A stretch of 64,000 nucleotides of DNA from Paenibacillus methanolicus (GTDB taxonomy: Bacteria > Bacillota > Bacilli > Paenibacillales > Paenibacillaceae), in contig NZ_VNHS01000006.1 of NCBI RefSeq assembly GCF_008124765.1, forward strand, positions 372,001 to 436,000, given 5' to 3'. The notes under the pieces are model-generated. The model was not told where the DNA came from and did no database searches. It saw only the letters and a program-made list of their open reading frames with translations. Positions 26,152-35,520 of this stretch are shown here, in pieces. The position numbers and the translations under genes are program-made. The first letter of the stretch is position 1. Each line of letters opens with the position of its first letter.

Positions 26152-27138
26152 TTAATTCCCCTCCGCTTTCGTCGTATCCGTGGATGTCGCGCCGTGCCCG
26201 GTAATCGTGAGAAACACTTCGTCCAACGTCGGCTTCTGCACGCTCATCTCCGCCAGCTTGATCCCTCTCGCGCGAAGCTCCACCAGGAGATCCGTCACCA
26301 AATCGGCATCCGCCATCGGCGCGGTGATCGTGGCCGCCTCCGGCACGAGACTGGACGAAACGCCCAGCACCCGCTCCACGATGCCGCGAGCCGTCTCCAG
26401 CTCTTCGCGCCGAAGAACGCTCACGTGCAGCGACGACGTGCCGACCGAAGCTTTCAGTTCGTCGACCGTCCCTTCCGCGACGACATGCCCGCGGTCGATG
26501 ACCGCGATCCGGTCGGCCAGTTGGTCAGCCTCCTCTAGATATTGCGTCGTCAGCAGCACGGTCGAGCCCGTCTTGACGAGCCGCCGGATCGTCTCCCACA
26601 TTTGCGTCCTTGTCCGGGGATCCAGCCCCGTCGTCGGCTCATCGAGGAAAATAAGCGGGGGCTGCGCGATCAAGCTCGCCGCCAGGTCCAGCCGCCGCCG
26701 CATCCCGCCGGAGAAGTTCTTGAGCGGACGCTTCGCCGCTTCCGTCAGGCCGAACTCCTCCAGCAGCTCCTGCGCCTTCTTCCGCGATTCGGCGCGTCCG
26801 AGTCCGAGCAGCCGCGAGAAGATGATCAAGTTCTCGGTCGCGCTCAGCGATTCGTCGACGGACGCGTATTGGCCCGTCACCCCGATCAGCTGCCGGACGA
26901 TGTGCGACTCCTTCGCCACGTCATGGCCGAAGATCCGGGCCGAGCCCGCATCCGGTCGCAGCAGCGTCGCAAGCATGCGAATCGTCGTCGTCTTGCCCGC
27001 CCCGTTCGGGCCGAGCACCCCGTAGATCGAACCCGTCTTCACGTTCAGATCGACGCCGTCTACCGCGCGATTGTCGCCGAACGTCTTGACCAGCCCGCGC
27101 GCCTCGACCGCCCATTCTCCTTGTTGTTTCCGTACCAT
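26152..27138 (-). CDS. DrrA-type ABC exporter ATP-binding protein
   Basis: A 328-residue ATPase. Walker A GPNGAGKT is at 43-50, signature FSGGM at 142-146, Walker B LIFLDEP at 162-168, and the DrrA C-terminal tail ends KPTLDEVFLTITGHG. AGGAGG lies upstream of the ATG at 27138, so the longer frame to 27225 is not used. Partner of the permease at 25332. The 349-bp gap to 27487 shows no gene and only weak promoter-like sequence. Confidence 0.9.
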   Translation of the reverse strand: MVRKQQGEWAVEARGLVKTFGDNRAVDGVDLNVKTGSIYGVLGPNGAGKTTTIRMLATLLRPDAGSARIFGHDVAKESHIVRQLIGVTGQYASVDESLSATENLIIFSRLLGLGRAESRKKAQELLEEFGLTEAAKRPLKNFSGGMRRRLDLAASLIAQPPLIFLDEPTTGLDPRTRTQMWETIRRLVKTGSTVLLTTQYLEEADQLADRIAVIDRGHVVAEGTVDELKASVGTSSLHVSVLRREELETARGIVERVLGVSSSLVPEAATITAPMADADLVTDLLVELRARGIKLAEMSVQKPTLDEVFLTITGHGATSTDTTKAEGN

Positions 27139-27487
27139 CTTGGTTCCTCCTGTAATCGTTGATAAGGTGATCTTACCGGCCGAATTTAAACGGAAGTTAA
27201 ACAAATCGGAGCCCTTTACGTTCAATGTACCTTAATTCGGCGTTTCCCGGTTCAGTCCGGAGACGGAGGCACGAAGGTCGGCGTAGGCATCGCTTGTCAC
27301 AAGACGAGAAGGCTGGCCCGTCTTTGGCGACGATGCGCGTTTCATTCCGGAGGAATACACGAGGATTGAGAGGAGCTGATGCGGATGACGAGGATACGAC
27401 CTCGGATTTGTTTCGGGCGAAGCGCATTAACGGGAGCTGGTCATGCAATGGACGAACGCATCAATGCCGGAGCGGCCGCCACTCTTA

Positions 27488-28171
27488 TCACGTTCTGGCC
27501 AGACGGAAGCCGAGATCGTCGATGCGGAACGTCGGATGGCTGCGGCGGCGGCACGTCGCTCCGCAGCCTCGGGCTTCCTCCGCCCAGCTCCCGCCGCGGA
27601 ACACCCGATACGAGCCGTATACGTCCGCATCATAGATGTCCCAGCACCATTCCCATACATTGCCGAGCATATCGTACAGACCCCAGTCGTTCGGTTTTTT
27701 GCCTCCGACCTTCCGCACGCCGCCTTCCGAATTGCCGCTGTACCAAGCAATGTCGTCCAGCTCTCCGTACCGGTAGCCGGACGTGCCCGCTTTGCACGCG
27801 TATTGCCATTCCGCCTCGGTCGGAAGACGGTAGCCGCCGGCGCGCCGATCCCAGACGACCGTCTCCCCGTCCTCGCCGATCGCGTAGCAAGGCGCGAGCC
27901 CTTCTCGTTCCGATAAAGCATTGCAGAATGCGATCGCCTCCAGCCACGACACGTCCGTGACCGGCGCATCCGGCGACGATTCCTTCGGTCTGAGCGGGCT
28001 CGGCATGACCGAAGCGAACAGAGCGTTCGTGACCGGATATGCGGCGAGCATGAACGCGTCGACCTGTTCCGTCCATGACCGCTTGATTCGGTCATCCCGC
28101 AGTGCAACTTCTCCCGCCGGAATGGGGACCATCGAATAGGGTATGGCATGCTGGTTTGCTGAATGCGTCAT
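27488..28171 (-). CDS. Formylglycine-generating-enzyme (SUMF1) domain protein
   Basis: A 227-residue protein that is essentially one FGE-sulfatase domain: MVPIPAGEVALRD, AYPVTNALFASV, PVTDVSWLEAIAFCNALSE, YRLPTEAEWQYACKAG, WGLYDMLGNVWEWCWD and a final VFRGGSW-DDLGFRLAR. Most proteins of this fold in bacteria are not sulfatase activators, and no sulfatase is nearby, so a different role (such as sulfoxide synthesis or a regulatory function) is equally likely. It lies 21 bp downstream of a TetR gene and is probably co-transcribed with it. Confidence 0.88.
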   Translation of the reverse strand: MTHSANQHAIPYSMVPIPAGEVALRDDRIKRSWTEQVDAFMLAAYPVTNALFASVMPSPLRPKESSPDAPVTDVSWLEAIAFCNALSEREGLAPCYAIGEDGETVVWDRRAGGYRLPTEAEWQYACKAGTSGYRYGELDDIAWYSGNSEGGVRKVGGKKPNDWGLYDMLGNVWEWCWDIYDADVYGSYRVFRGGSWAEEARGCGATCRRRSHPTFRIDDLGFRLART

Positions 28172-28192
28172 CGTTTTCGGTTGCCTCCGTTC

Positions 28193-28846
28193 TTATTTCA
28201 TCCAATACCTGTTCAAGTAATCTTCACCTACGATGCGATTATCCTCGCCGTCCTTGAGCGGGAAGCCCGCCACCCGAAAAAAGCTCAGTCCTACCGTCAT
28301 CGCGAGCAGCCCATATGCCGCCCCGCGCGAATCGTCGACCGCCATCCGGCCCGTTGCCTTGCCGTAATCGAATATTTTGGCAATGCCTACCAGGTCGCCC
28401 GCGTAACTCTCGGCGATGACTTCCTGCAAATTGCGGTCCAGCATCGCTCTAGCGAAGAACTGCACGAACAGCTTGGCTTGATCGTCGTAAGGGATGTTCA
28501 TCTTCTCCTCCCCGTCCAGCCGCGACACGTTGATTGTCGCATCCGCATTCTCGCCGCGGGGAGGAAGGATATGCCGCAATACGACATCCAGCATCGCCTC
28601 GGCCGGCATCGCGCGGTCCAGCTCGGACTCGATCTTGTGCCCGTAATAGGCCATGAACGACTTGAACGCCTCGAGCGTCAGATGATCTTTGTTTTTGTAG
28701 TAATACGTGACGACGCCCTTCGAGCAGCCCGCTTGTTCGGCCACCTTGTCGAGCGTCATGCCGTCGATTCCGTACATGCGGATACACGCAAGCGCGGCGT
28801 TGATGACGTCCGCCCGTCGTCTCGGTTCCATGCCCAGCTTTGGCAT
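28193..28846 (-). CDS. TetR-family regulator
   Basis: A 217-residue regulator with helix-turn-helix TLDKVAEQAGCSKGVVTYYYKNKDHL (about residues 31-56), close to BetI/AcrR-type N-termini, and a helical C-terminal ligand domain. A good promoter and a palindromic operator lie upstream. It precedes the FGE-domain gene and, further down, the DrrAB-like exporter, either of which may be its target. Confidence 0.87.
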   Translation of the reverse strand: MPKLGMEPRRRADVINAALACIRMYGIDGMTLDKVAEQAGCSKGVVTYYYKNKDHLTLEAFKSFMAYYGHKIESELDRAMPAEAMLDVVLRHILPPRGENADATINVSRLDGEEKMNIPYDDQAKLFVQFFARAMLDRNLQEVIAESYAGDLVGIAKIFDYGKATGRMAVDDSRGAAYGLLAMTVGLSFFRVAGFPLKDGEDNRIVGEDYLNRYWMK

Positions 28847-28868
28847 CGGTTCGCCCCCTATTATTTAT

Positions 28869-28919
28869 ACTGACCAGTCGAATTAAATAAAGGATAAAAC
28901 TTAGATCGATTGATGTCAA
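28869..28919 (-). promoter_or_regulatory. Promoter and operator of the TetR gene
   Basis: On the minus strand TTGACA (28914-28919), 17 nt, then TATCCT (28891-28896) form a near-consensus sigma-A promoter. ACTGACCAGT (28869-28878), a 10-bp palindrome of the kind bound by TetR proteins, sits between the -10 box and the start codon, suggesting auto-repression. Confidence 0.65.
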
Positions 28920-28961
28920 TGGTTGGATATGATTAGGGGTGCTCTAAGCACCTGTTCTCAA

Positions 28962-28991
28962 TAAAAAAAAACGGTCCGCGAACGGACCGTT
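28962..28991 (-). terminator. Terminator of the MFS transporter gene
   Basis: AACGGTCCG (28970-28978) and CGGACCGTT (28983-28991) form a perfect 9-bp stem, followed on the minus strand by a run of nine T. The 147 bp between it and the MFS stop hold nothing recognisable. Confidence 0.85.
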
Positions 28992-29138
28992 CAATCAACA
29001 TCATTGGATATGCGAAGCAGCAGCCTGAACGTCCCGCGAATAAAGAGGAAAGGAACATACGCCCCCCTCTCGTGTATGATAGCTTCTACGTTCTTCCAGC
29101 AAAGCGGTTACGGGGGTTGCCCTCGATTGTTGTCTTAT

Positions 29139-30644
29139 TTAATGCATCGATGTCGGCCGTGCTCCGCCCTCGACCTTCACCCGGCGGATGAAGAGCGAGA
29201 TGACGAAGCCGATGACGCCGACGATCAGCGCGAACATGAACGCGTGCTGGGAACCGAACGCCATCGCGCTTCCCGCTTCCGAAGCCGCAGCCGGATCGGA
29301 CGAGCCGCTCATGTAATCGGCGATGCCGCCGGTCATGATGCTGACTGCCACCGCCGTGCCGACCGCGCCGGAAATTTACTGAAGCGTGTTCATGAACGCC
29401 GTGCCGTCCGGATGAAGATGCGACGGCAATTGGTTCAGCCCGTTCGTCTGCGCCGGCGACATGACCATCGAGATGCCGATCATGAGCAAGACGTGCAGCC
29501 CGATAATGAATCCGATCGACGTATCCACGTCAAAGCCGGACATGGTCCACAGCACGATGCAGATGAGCAGGAATCCTGGAATAACGAGCCATCTTGGTCC
29601 GAATTTGTCGTACAGAATGCCCATAACCGGCGCGAGCAAGCCGTTCACGATGCCGCCCGGAAGCAGGATCAAACCGGCTGCCATCGCGGTCTTAGCCAGC
29701 GCGCCTTGGAAGTACATCGGGAAGATGAGCATCGTCGACATGATGATCATGAAGCATAGGAAGACCGAGAGCAGGCCAACGACGAACATCGGATATTGGA
29801 ATACCTGCAGGTTCAGCATGGGCTGCTTCAACGCGTTCTGGCGGAAGCAGAAGATCAGCAGCGAGACGACGCCGATGAGCAGGGAGGCGATAACGACCGG
29901 ATCCGACCAGCCGCCGTCTCCTTCGCCCGCGTGGCTGAATCCGAAGACGATGCCGCCGAAACCGATCGTCGACAGCAGGATCGACGGGACGTCGATTTTC
30001 GGCTTCGTGATTTTCGAAATATTTTGCATATAACGAATGCCTACGAACAGCGAGACGAGCAGGAACGGAATCGTGAACCAGAAAATATAATTCCACGATA
30101 GATATTCAATGGTGAGTCCGGCGAGCGTCGGTCCGGCCGACGGCGCGAACATAATGACAAGGCCCATCGTGCCGAGCGCTTGGCCGCGTCTCTCCGGCGG
30201 GAAGATAACGAGGATCGTGTTGAATATTAGCGGCAGCAGAATGCCGATCCCGACCGCTTGCAAAATACGGCCGATGAGCAATAGACTAAAGCCAGCGGAC
30301 AAGGCCGCGACCACGCCGCCGACAATGGAGATCGCAAGCGAAAACGTAAATAGCTGCCGGGTCGTAAACCACTGCATGAGGAAGCTCGATACGGGCACGA
30401 GCACGCCGAGCGTGAGCAGATAGCCCGTCGTAAGCCATTGCACGGTGCTGGCCGAAACCCGAAGCGACTCCATAAGGTCGCTCAGCGCGATATTGAGCGC
30501 CGTATCGCAGAACATGCCGATGAAGCCGGCGATGCACAGCGCGATCATGATCGGCAGCACGCGATCCGAAATTGGTTCGATGCCGGCTTTGGTTGCCGGT
30601 GATGCTGATGAAGCGGTTGAAGCCATGGTTTCCACGAAGTTCAT
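29139..30644 (-). pseudogene. DHA2-family (EmrB/QacA/LmrB-type) MFS multidrug transporter with in-frame stop
   Basis: A 14-TM-type drug/proton antiporter: motif A-like regions, PSAGPTLAGLTIEYLSWNYIFW (motif C area) and LQAVGIGILLPLIFNT are visible. Codon 423 is TAA (29376-29378) in NTLQ-stop-ISGAVGTAVAVSIMTGG, where family members have a Gln (CAA), so a single C-to-T change explains it. The frame is otherwise open to 29139, for a full length of 501 residues. Truncation removes the last membrane segments. A TetR gene is divergent upstream. Confidence 0.85.
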
Positions 30645-30678
30645 CCTTCCGATTAGGTGTCAAAATGAGGCACAAAAG

Positions 30679-30735
30679 ATTCATTCGCATTTATTCTACA
30701 GTCGATGAATAATAAAAGTCAACGAGTGATGAATT
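30679..30735 (-). promoter_or_regulatory. Promoter with repeated ATTCATC half-sites
   Basis: On the minus strand TTGACT (30717-30722), 18 nt, then TAGAAT (30693-30698) form a promoter for the MFS gene. The minus-strand sequence ATTCATC occurs on both sides of the -35 box, and ATTCATTCG at the other end is inverted to it. These are plausible half-sites for the divergent TetR protein. Confidence 0.5.
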
Positions 30736-30767
30736 AATTACTTTCTGGGAAAGCAGGTATTATCGTC

Positions 30768-31403
30768 ATGGAAGAAACCAAACGACGTCCCGGACGTCCG
30801 CCGAAACAGACGGAATTCGGCCGAGAATTTCTTTTGAACAACGCGCTGATCGAGTTTTCCAAGAACGGTTACGAAGGGACGAGCCTGCGCACGATCGCCA
30901 GCCTTTCCCACGTCGACGTGGCGCTCATTTCGCATCATTTCGGCCCGAAGCTCGAGCTGTGGAAAGCGGTCGTCGATTATTTGGCGGGCAGCATCAAAGA
31001 GAGAGCCCCTTTCCGTCAGCCCTTCTCTTTCGCGGATCAGGAGGACGCGCAGCAGACGATCGCGGGCTTCGTCGAGGATTTCGTCAACTTCAGCTTCGAG
31101 CATCCGCATCACAGCATGTTCCTCGCGCACGAAGCGGTCGCGGAGAACGAGCGGTCGGAGTATCTGATCGGCAAAATGCTGCAACCGACCTTCCGCGAGC
31201 TGAAGCCGTTCATCGAAGGCTGCATGCAGGCCGGCGCGATCCGGCAGCAGGATCCCGCGCTGTTCTTCCTCATGCTGATCAACTCCGCTTCGCTGCTGGC
31301 GACGATGCCGCATTACGCGTTCAGGTTATCCGGCGATCTGGCGAACGCGGAGGCGTTCAAAGAGGCGATGAAGCGGAGCGTTATGGCGAATTTCTTCTCG
31401 TAG
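30768..31403 (+). CDS. TetR-family regulator of the MFS transporter
   Basis: A 211-residue regulator. The basic start EETKRRPGRPPK (AT-hook-like), helix-turn-helix SLRTIASLSHVDVALISHHF (about residues 44-63) and a C-terminal domain of the CecR/TetR_C type are seen. Divergent from the MFS transporter gene, 123 bp apart, so it is the likely repressor. The gene looks intact although its target is broken. Confidence 0.85.
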   Translation: MEETKRRPGRPPKQTEFGREFLLNNALIEFSKNGYEGTSLRTIASLSHVDVALISHHFGPKLELWKAVVDYLAGSIKERAPFRQPFSFADQEDAQQTIAGFVEDFVNFSFEHPHHSMFLAHEAVAENERSEYLIGKMLQPTFRELKPFIEGCMQAGAIRQQDPALFFLMLINSASLLATMPHYAFRLSGDLANAEAFKEAMKRSVMANFFS

Positions 31404-31430
31404 TGGATGAGAAAGATTGACCGCACGCCA

Positions 31431-31461
31431 AACAACCACGTCCATGCTGGACGTGGTTGTT
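31431..31461. terminator. Bidirectional terminator
   Basis: A perfect 14-bp stem (31431-31444 with 31448-31461) with a TGC loop, between the TetR gene and the convergent CAP-domain gene. Confidence 0.8.
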
Positions 31462-31475
31462 GTCGTTACCGCGAA

Positions 31476-32252
31476 CTACCCGATAAATTGCTGCACCCAC
31501 TCGCCCTTGTAGTAGGCGATGCCGATCTGCGTGTAGCCGTTCTTGAGAATATTGGCGCGATGACCCGGGCTGTTCATCCATTGGGTCATTACTTCCTGCG
31601 GCGTCCGCTGGCCTTTCGCGATGTTCTCGCCCGCCGTCCGGTAGGTGATCCCGAACGCTTTCATCATATCGAAGGGAGAACCATAAGTTGGCGACTGATG
31701 GGAAAAATAGTTGTTGTTGTACATATCCTGCGCTTTGGCCATGGCCACTTTCGACAGCGAGGCGTTCAGGCTGAGCGGCTTCAGGCCCGCGTTCGCGCGC
31801 TCTTTGTTCACGAGCGTCAGCACTTGCTGCGCAAACTGCGAAGAGTCGGAAGAAGCCGGCTGCTGAGCGGCTGGTTGACGGTTGACCGGCTGCCGTACGG
31901 CCGGCTGCTGCGTCTTCGTACCCGCCGGCCATCCCGTCGTCGGTTGTCCGGTCCCTTGCGGGCCGCCGGCCGGATATTGCCCGGTCCAATAATAATCCCC
32001 GTTCGGAAGTTGGCCCTGCCCGATTCGAACGGTTATCCCGCTCGGCAGCTGTTTCGCGGTCAGCGACGATTGGCCGTTGCCGCCACGTTCCGTTGCGGTG
32101 GACGATGCCGGATTCATGTTGCGCGAAGGAACTGCGATGTCACGCGTCTCGATGGTTCGAACCGGATCGACCGATTGCTGTCTCGGCGTCGCGTGATCGC
32201 CGGAACAGCCGGCAGCGAGGAGGAGGGCGGCCAGAACGATACTTTTTTTCAT
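31476..32252 (-). CDS. CAP-domain (SCP/YkwD-type) lipoprotein
   Basis: A 258-residue protein. A signal peptide with lipobox LLAAGC (Cys at 16) is followed by a low-complexity Thr/Gln/Pro linker (about 95-135, with PVNRQPAAQQPA) and a C-terminal CAP domain: VLTLVNKERANAGLKPLSLN, YFSHQSPTYGSPFDMMKAFGI, TAGENIA and NSPGHRANILKNGYTQIGIAY. The His and Glu residues of the family are present. Such proteins are common on spores or the cell surface; the activity is not established. GGAGATTG precedes the ATG. Confidence 0.88.
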   Translation of the reverse strand: MKKSIVLAALLLAAGCSGDHATPRQQSVDPVRTIETRDIAVPSRNMNPASSTATERGGNGQSSLTAKQLPSGITVRIGQGQLPNGDYYWTGQYPAGGPQGTGQPTTGWPAGTKTQQPAVRQPVNRQPAAQQPASSDSSQFAQQVLTLVNKERANAGLKPLSLNASLSKVAMAKAQDMYNNNYFSHQSPTYGSPFDMMKAFGITYRTAGENIAKGQRTPQEVMTQWMNSPGHRANILKNGYTQIGIAYYKGEWVQQFIG

Positions 32253-32403
32253 GATTCAATCTCCTTAAACCCATGATCGGATGCGATTTAAGGCTTTGTT
32301 TATTCGGGGTGAATTATGCCGCGATGACTATGGAATGATAAGCCATAGCCATCATTGTAGGGGATAGTCCCGCTTTCGCTCTTGGTGCGGGCCGACGAAC
32401 GCG

Positions 32404-32433
32404 AACAACCGCGTCCTCATGAACGCGGTTGTT
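32404..32433 (-). terminator. Hairpin downstream of the iol cluster
   Basis: AACAACCGCGT (32404-32414) and ACGCGGTTGTT (32423-32433) form an 11-bp stem 25 bp after the lacI-family stop. There is no long T run, so it may act as a weak terminator or a 3' mRNA stabiliser. Confidence 0.55.
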
Positions 32434-32457
32434 GATGCCAAATCGAAAATCGGCGGA

Positions 32458-33465
32458 CTATCGGTTCCCTGCCCATGCCGCGGAAGATTGCCGAATCGAC
32501 AGCGCGGGCGGCAGCACGATTCGTTCGGACCGCGCTTCCGGCTGTTCGATCAGGCGAACGAGCACTTGAACGGCCGCCTGCCCCATCCGATCAATCGGTT
32601 GGGCGACCGTCGTCAGCGGCGGATCGGTCACGGAAGCGAGCACCGTATCGTCGAAGCCGACGATCGAACAGTCGCGCGGAATCCGCAGCCCCAGTTCTTT
32701 GGCCGCCCGCAGCGCCCCGATCGCCAGCATGTCGTTGCAGCAGAAGATCGCGGTCGGCCGATCGGCCCGCCCCAGAAGCTCCAGCGCGCGATCCATACTT
32801 TCCTTCAAGCCGCTCATCCGCACATCGGTCTGATCGAGGGCAATGCCCGCCGCGGCCAACGTTTGTCTGAAACCCCGCACGCGTTCGCGGCTGCTGCTGA
32901 CCGATTCTTCCTCGGCCAGAACGGCGAGCCGCCGATGTCCGAGCGCGATCAGATGCTCCGCCGCGGCCGCGCCTCCCGCATAATCGTCGACGACGACGGA
33001 CGGCACCTTCGCCGTCGGAAACTCCCGGGAGAGAAAAGCGATCGGCACCCCGCCGTTCAGCAGCGGGTCCAGGACCGTAAGTTCCTTCATGCCGGTGCCG
33101 ATGATCACGCCATCGACGTTCTTCTGCCGCAGCAGTTCGGCGTAATGCTCGACCTTCTCGTCCTTGTTATCCGTGCTGCATATAAAGACGCTGTAGCCGT
33201 GCCGCTGTCCCTCGTCCTCGACCGCCCTTGCGATCTCGGCGAAGAAGGGGTTGGAAATGTCCGGCACGAGCAAACCCAGCGCATAGGTCTTCTTGCCGGT
33301 CAGCGCGGAAGCGATCATGCTTGGCTTGTAGCCCATGCGCACCATGATCCGCGTGATTTCTTCGCGCCGTTCCCTGCTAATTTTCCCTTTGCCGTTAATG
33401 ACATGGGATACGGTCGCGATCGATACGCCGGCTTCCTTGGCAACGTCATATATGGTCGCTTTCAT
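32458..33465 (-). CDS. LacI-family regulator at the end of the inositol cluster
   Basis: A 335-residue regulator with the LacI helix-turn-helix (MKATIYDVAKEAGVSIATVSHVINGKGKIS), hinge helix SMIASALTGKKTYALGLLVPDISNPFF and a periplasmic-binding-protein-like effector domain. The LacI operator-like palindrome at 41150-41161 in front of iolD is its likely site. In Bacillus subtilis the iol genes are controlled by the DeoR-type IolR, so a LacI regulator here is a different arrangement. Confidence 0.88.
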   Translation of the reverse strand: MKATIYDVAKEAGVSIATVSHVINGKGKISRERREEITRIMVRMGYKPSMIASALTGKKTYALGLLVPDISNPFFAEIARAVEDEGQRHGYSVFICSTDNKDEKVEHYAELLRQKNVDGVIIGTGMKELTVLDPLLNGGVPIAFLSREFPTAKVPSVVVDDYAGGAAAAEHLIALGHRRLAVLAEEESVSSSRERVRGFRQTLAAAGIALDQTDVRMSGLKESMDRALELLGRADRPTAIFCCNDMLAIGALRAAKELGLRIPRDCSIVGFDDTVLASVTDPPLTTVAQPIDRMGQAAVQVLVRLIEQPEARSERIVLPPALSIRQSSAAWAGNR

Positions 33466-33540
33466 GCTTCACGCTCTCCATTCGCTGGTAATAATCGGTT
33501 ACAGTTCCATTATGCGCGCAAAAGAGACCGCTTTCAACGA

Positions 33541-34359
33541 TTATCTGGCCGCCTGCGGCGGCATCAGCCACGCATGGTCCGGGTCGTTGTAGAACTTCCA
33601 GATCCGCTTCGGCCCGGCCATGACGTTCAAGTAGTATACGTCGTAGCCCGGCGGCGCCGAGACGGGGTGATACCCTTTCGGCACGAGCACCGCCTGCCCG
33701 TCGCGCACGGCCATCGTCTCATCCAACGAACGGTCGTCGGTATAGACGCGCTGAACCGCGAAGCCTTGCGCCGGATTCGTGTGATAGTAATACGTTTCCT
33801 CCAGCAGCGATTCCTCCGGCAGGAAGTCCCGGTCATGCTTGTGCGGCGGATAGCTCGACCAGTGGCCGCCCGGCGTGAACACCTCGACGACGAGCAGACT
33901 GTCCGCCGGCTCGCTCTCCGGAAGAATGTTGTGCACCAGCCTCGCCATGCTGCCGCTGCCCCGGTGCTCGACGCCAACCTGCGAGGGCGCGATCAGACGC
34001 GCCTCATGCCCGCCTTTGCCCGGCGCCAGACAGATGGCCAGTTCCAGCTCCGTCAACGCCGTTACGTTGTAGGTATCGCCGCTCGGCACATAGACCGAGT
34101 ACGGCGGGATTTGCTCGAATACGCTCATCCGCTCGCCGATGCCGCTCCAGCTTGCCCCGCTCGTCGATACGTCCGCCTTGCCGCTCAGCAGCACCAGACA
34201 TGCTTCTTGATCGCCGGTCGCGCGATGGAGCGACTGCCCCGGCACCAGCTTGAACACCTCGAATCCGACGTAATCCCATCCCGCGGATTCCGGCGTGATC
34301 GACAGCACTCTTCCGCCCGCGCCGGACACGGATAATGCAGGTACGATTAAATCAGCCAT
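33541..34359 (-). CDS. iolB: 5-deoxy-glucuronate isomerase
   Basis: A 272-residue protein of the IolB/KduI-like double-cupin family. SSYPPHKHD (metal-binding His residues), ESLLEETYYYHTNPAQGFAVQRVYTDDR, and GYHPVSAPPGYDVYYLNVMAGP match IolB. It converts 5-deoxy-D-glucuronate to 2-deoxy-5-keto-D-gluconate, the substrate of IolC. TGGAGGCG lies upstream of the ATG. It follows iolG by 24 bp. Confidence 0.93.
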   Translation of the reverse strand: MADLIVPALSVSGAGGRVLSITPESAGWDYVGFEVFKLVPGQSLHRATGDQEACLVLLSGKADVSTSGASWSGIGERMSVFEQIPPYSVYVPSGDTYNVTALTELELAICLAPGKGGHEARLIAPSQVGVEHRGSGSMARLVHNILPESEPADSLLVVEVFTPGGHWSSYPPHKHDRDFLPEESLLEETYYYHTNPAQGFAVQRVYTDDRSLDETMAVRDGQAVLVPKGYHPVSAPPGYDVYYLNVMAGPKRIWKFYNDPDHAWLMPPQAAR

Positions 34360-34383
34360 TCGCGATTCGCCTCCATTCCGTAA

Positions 34384-35406
34384 TTAAGCCAACGCGTTCA
34401 ACTCAGCCAGCTTCACCGGCCGGCCCAGCTTGACGGACTCCTTGGCCGCCCGCGCGATCAGCTCCGCCTGCAGCCCGTCGAAGCCCTCGACCGGAAGCGG
34501 TTTCCCGTGCAGCACGCTATCGATGAACTGTCTCGTCTCGTCGATGTACGCTTCGTTGTAGCGCTCCAGGAAGAAATGGAGCGGCTTGTCGCGGCTGACG
34601 CCCGCCTCGTCGCTGACCACGACCGTGTTCGGATAGTCGTTGTCGGCGGATAGCGCGCCTTTGGAGCCGAACACTTCGACGCGCTGATCGTAGCCATAAG
34701 CGGCGCGGCGGCTGTTGTCGATGACGGCCATCGCCCCGCTGGCGAAGGTTAGCGTCGTGATCGCCGTATCGAGATCGCCGTATTCGGCGAAGACCGGATC
34801 GACCAGCACCGCGCCCTGCGCGAACACGGTCTCGACTTCGCTGCCGGCCATGAAGCGCGCCATATCGAAGTCATGAATGGCCATGTCCATGAAGATGCCG
34901 CCGGATACTTGGATATACGCCGCGCTTGGCGGATTCGGATCCCGCGACGTGATTTTGATCAGATGCGGCACGCCCGCGCGCCCCTGCTCGACCAGCTCGC
35001 GCAGCCGCTTGAAGTTGTGGTCGAATCGGCGGTTGAAGCCGATCTGCAGTTTCACGCCGGCTTTACTAACCGCCTCCAGCGCTTCTCTCGTCCGGTTGAC
35101 GTCCATGCTGACCGGCTTCTCGCAGAAAATATGCTTGCCCGCTTCGGCCGCCTGCACGATCAACGGCACGTGGGTGTCCGTCGACGAACAAATGAATACC
35201 GCGTCGATATCCGTTCGTCCGATCAGCTCCGCGCTGTCCGTCGTCACGAGGCCGATCCCGCGCTCGCCCGCCCATGCCAGAAGCTCTTCGCCCGCGAACA
35301 GGTCGCTGATCGCGACGACTTCCGCTTCGCCCATGCGGAGCAAATTATCCGCATGGATTCTGCCGATGCGCCCCGCGCCGATAATGCCTACTCTCACCTT
35401 GCCCAT
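34384..35406 (-). CDS. iolG: Inositol 2-dehydrogenase
   Basis: A 340-residue Gfo/Idh/MocA-type oxidoreductase. VGIIGAGRIGRIHADNL is the NAD-binding Gly motif and HIFCEKPVSMD the conserved EKP motif near residue 96. The C-terminal domain has GGIFMDMAIHDFDMARFM, with the catalytic Asp/His. In this context it oxidises myo-inositol to scyllo-inosose. Only one such dehydrogenase is present in the window. Confidence 0.9.
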   Translation of the reverse strand: MGKVRVGIIGAGRIGRIHADNLLRMGEAEVVAISDLFAGEELLAWAGERGIGLVTTDSAELIGRTDIDAVFICSSTDTHVPLIVQAAEAGKHIFCEKPVSMDVNRTREALEAVSKAGVKLQIGFNRRFDHNFKRLRELVEQGRAGVPHLIKITSRDPNPPSAAYIQVSGGIFMDMAIHDFDMARFMAGSEVETVFAQGAVLVDPVFAEYGDLDTAITTLTFASGAMAVIDNSRRAAYGYDQRVEVFGSKGALSADNDYPNTVVVSDEAGVSRDKPLHFFLERYNEAYIDETRQFIDSVLHGKPLPVEGFDGLQAELIARAAKESVKLGRPVKLAELNALA

Positions 35407-35520
35407 GCTGCCGCTCCCTTTCGAATCTGGCGCGCCGCGTTGATGATCGCGGGCGCGCCCGTTCCTCTTTTATTTGACGCGTACGCCAGTTGACGTTCGT
35501 TGCGGGTCCGCCGAACACGT

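Noticed and set aside
27488..28171. True sulfatase-activating formylglycine-generating enzyme
   Set aside because: The fold is clear but no sulfatase is near, and most bacterial proteins of this fold have other roles; the call was kept at domain level.
32419..34335. Long plus-strand open frame (638 codons) over the lacI-iolB region
   Set aside because: It is antisense to iolB and the LacI gene, is Arg/His-rich as expected for the reverse frame of GC-rich genes, and lacks a ribosome site and domain motifs.
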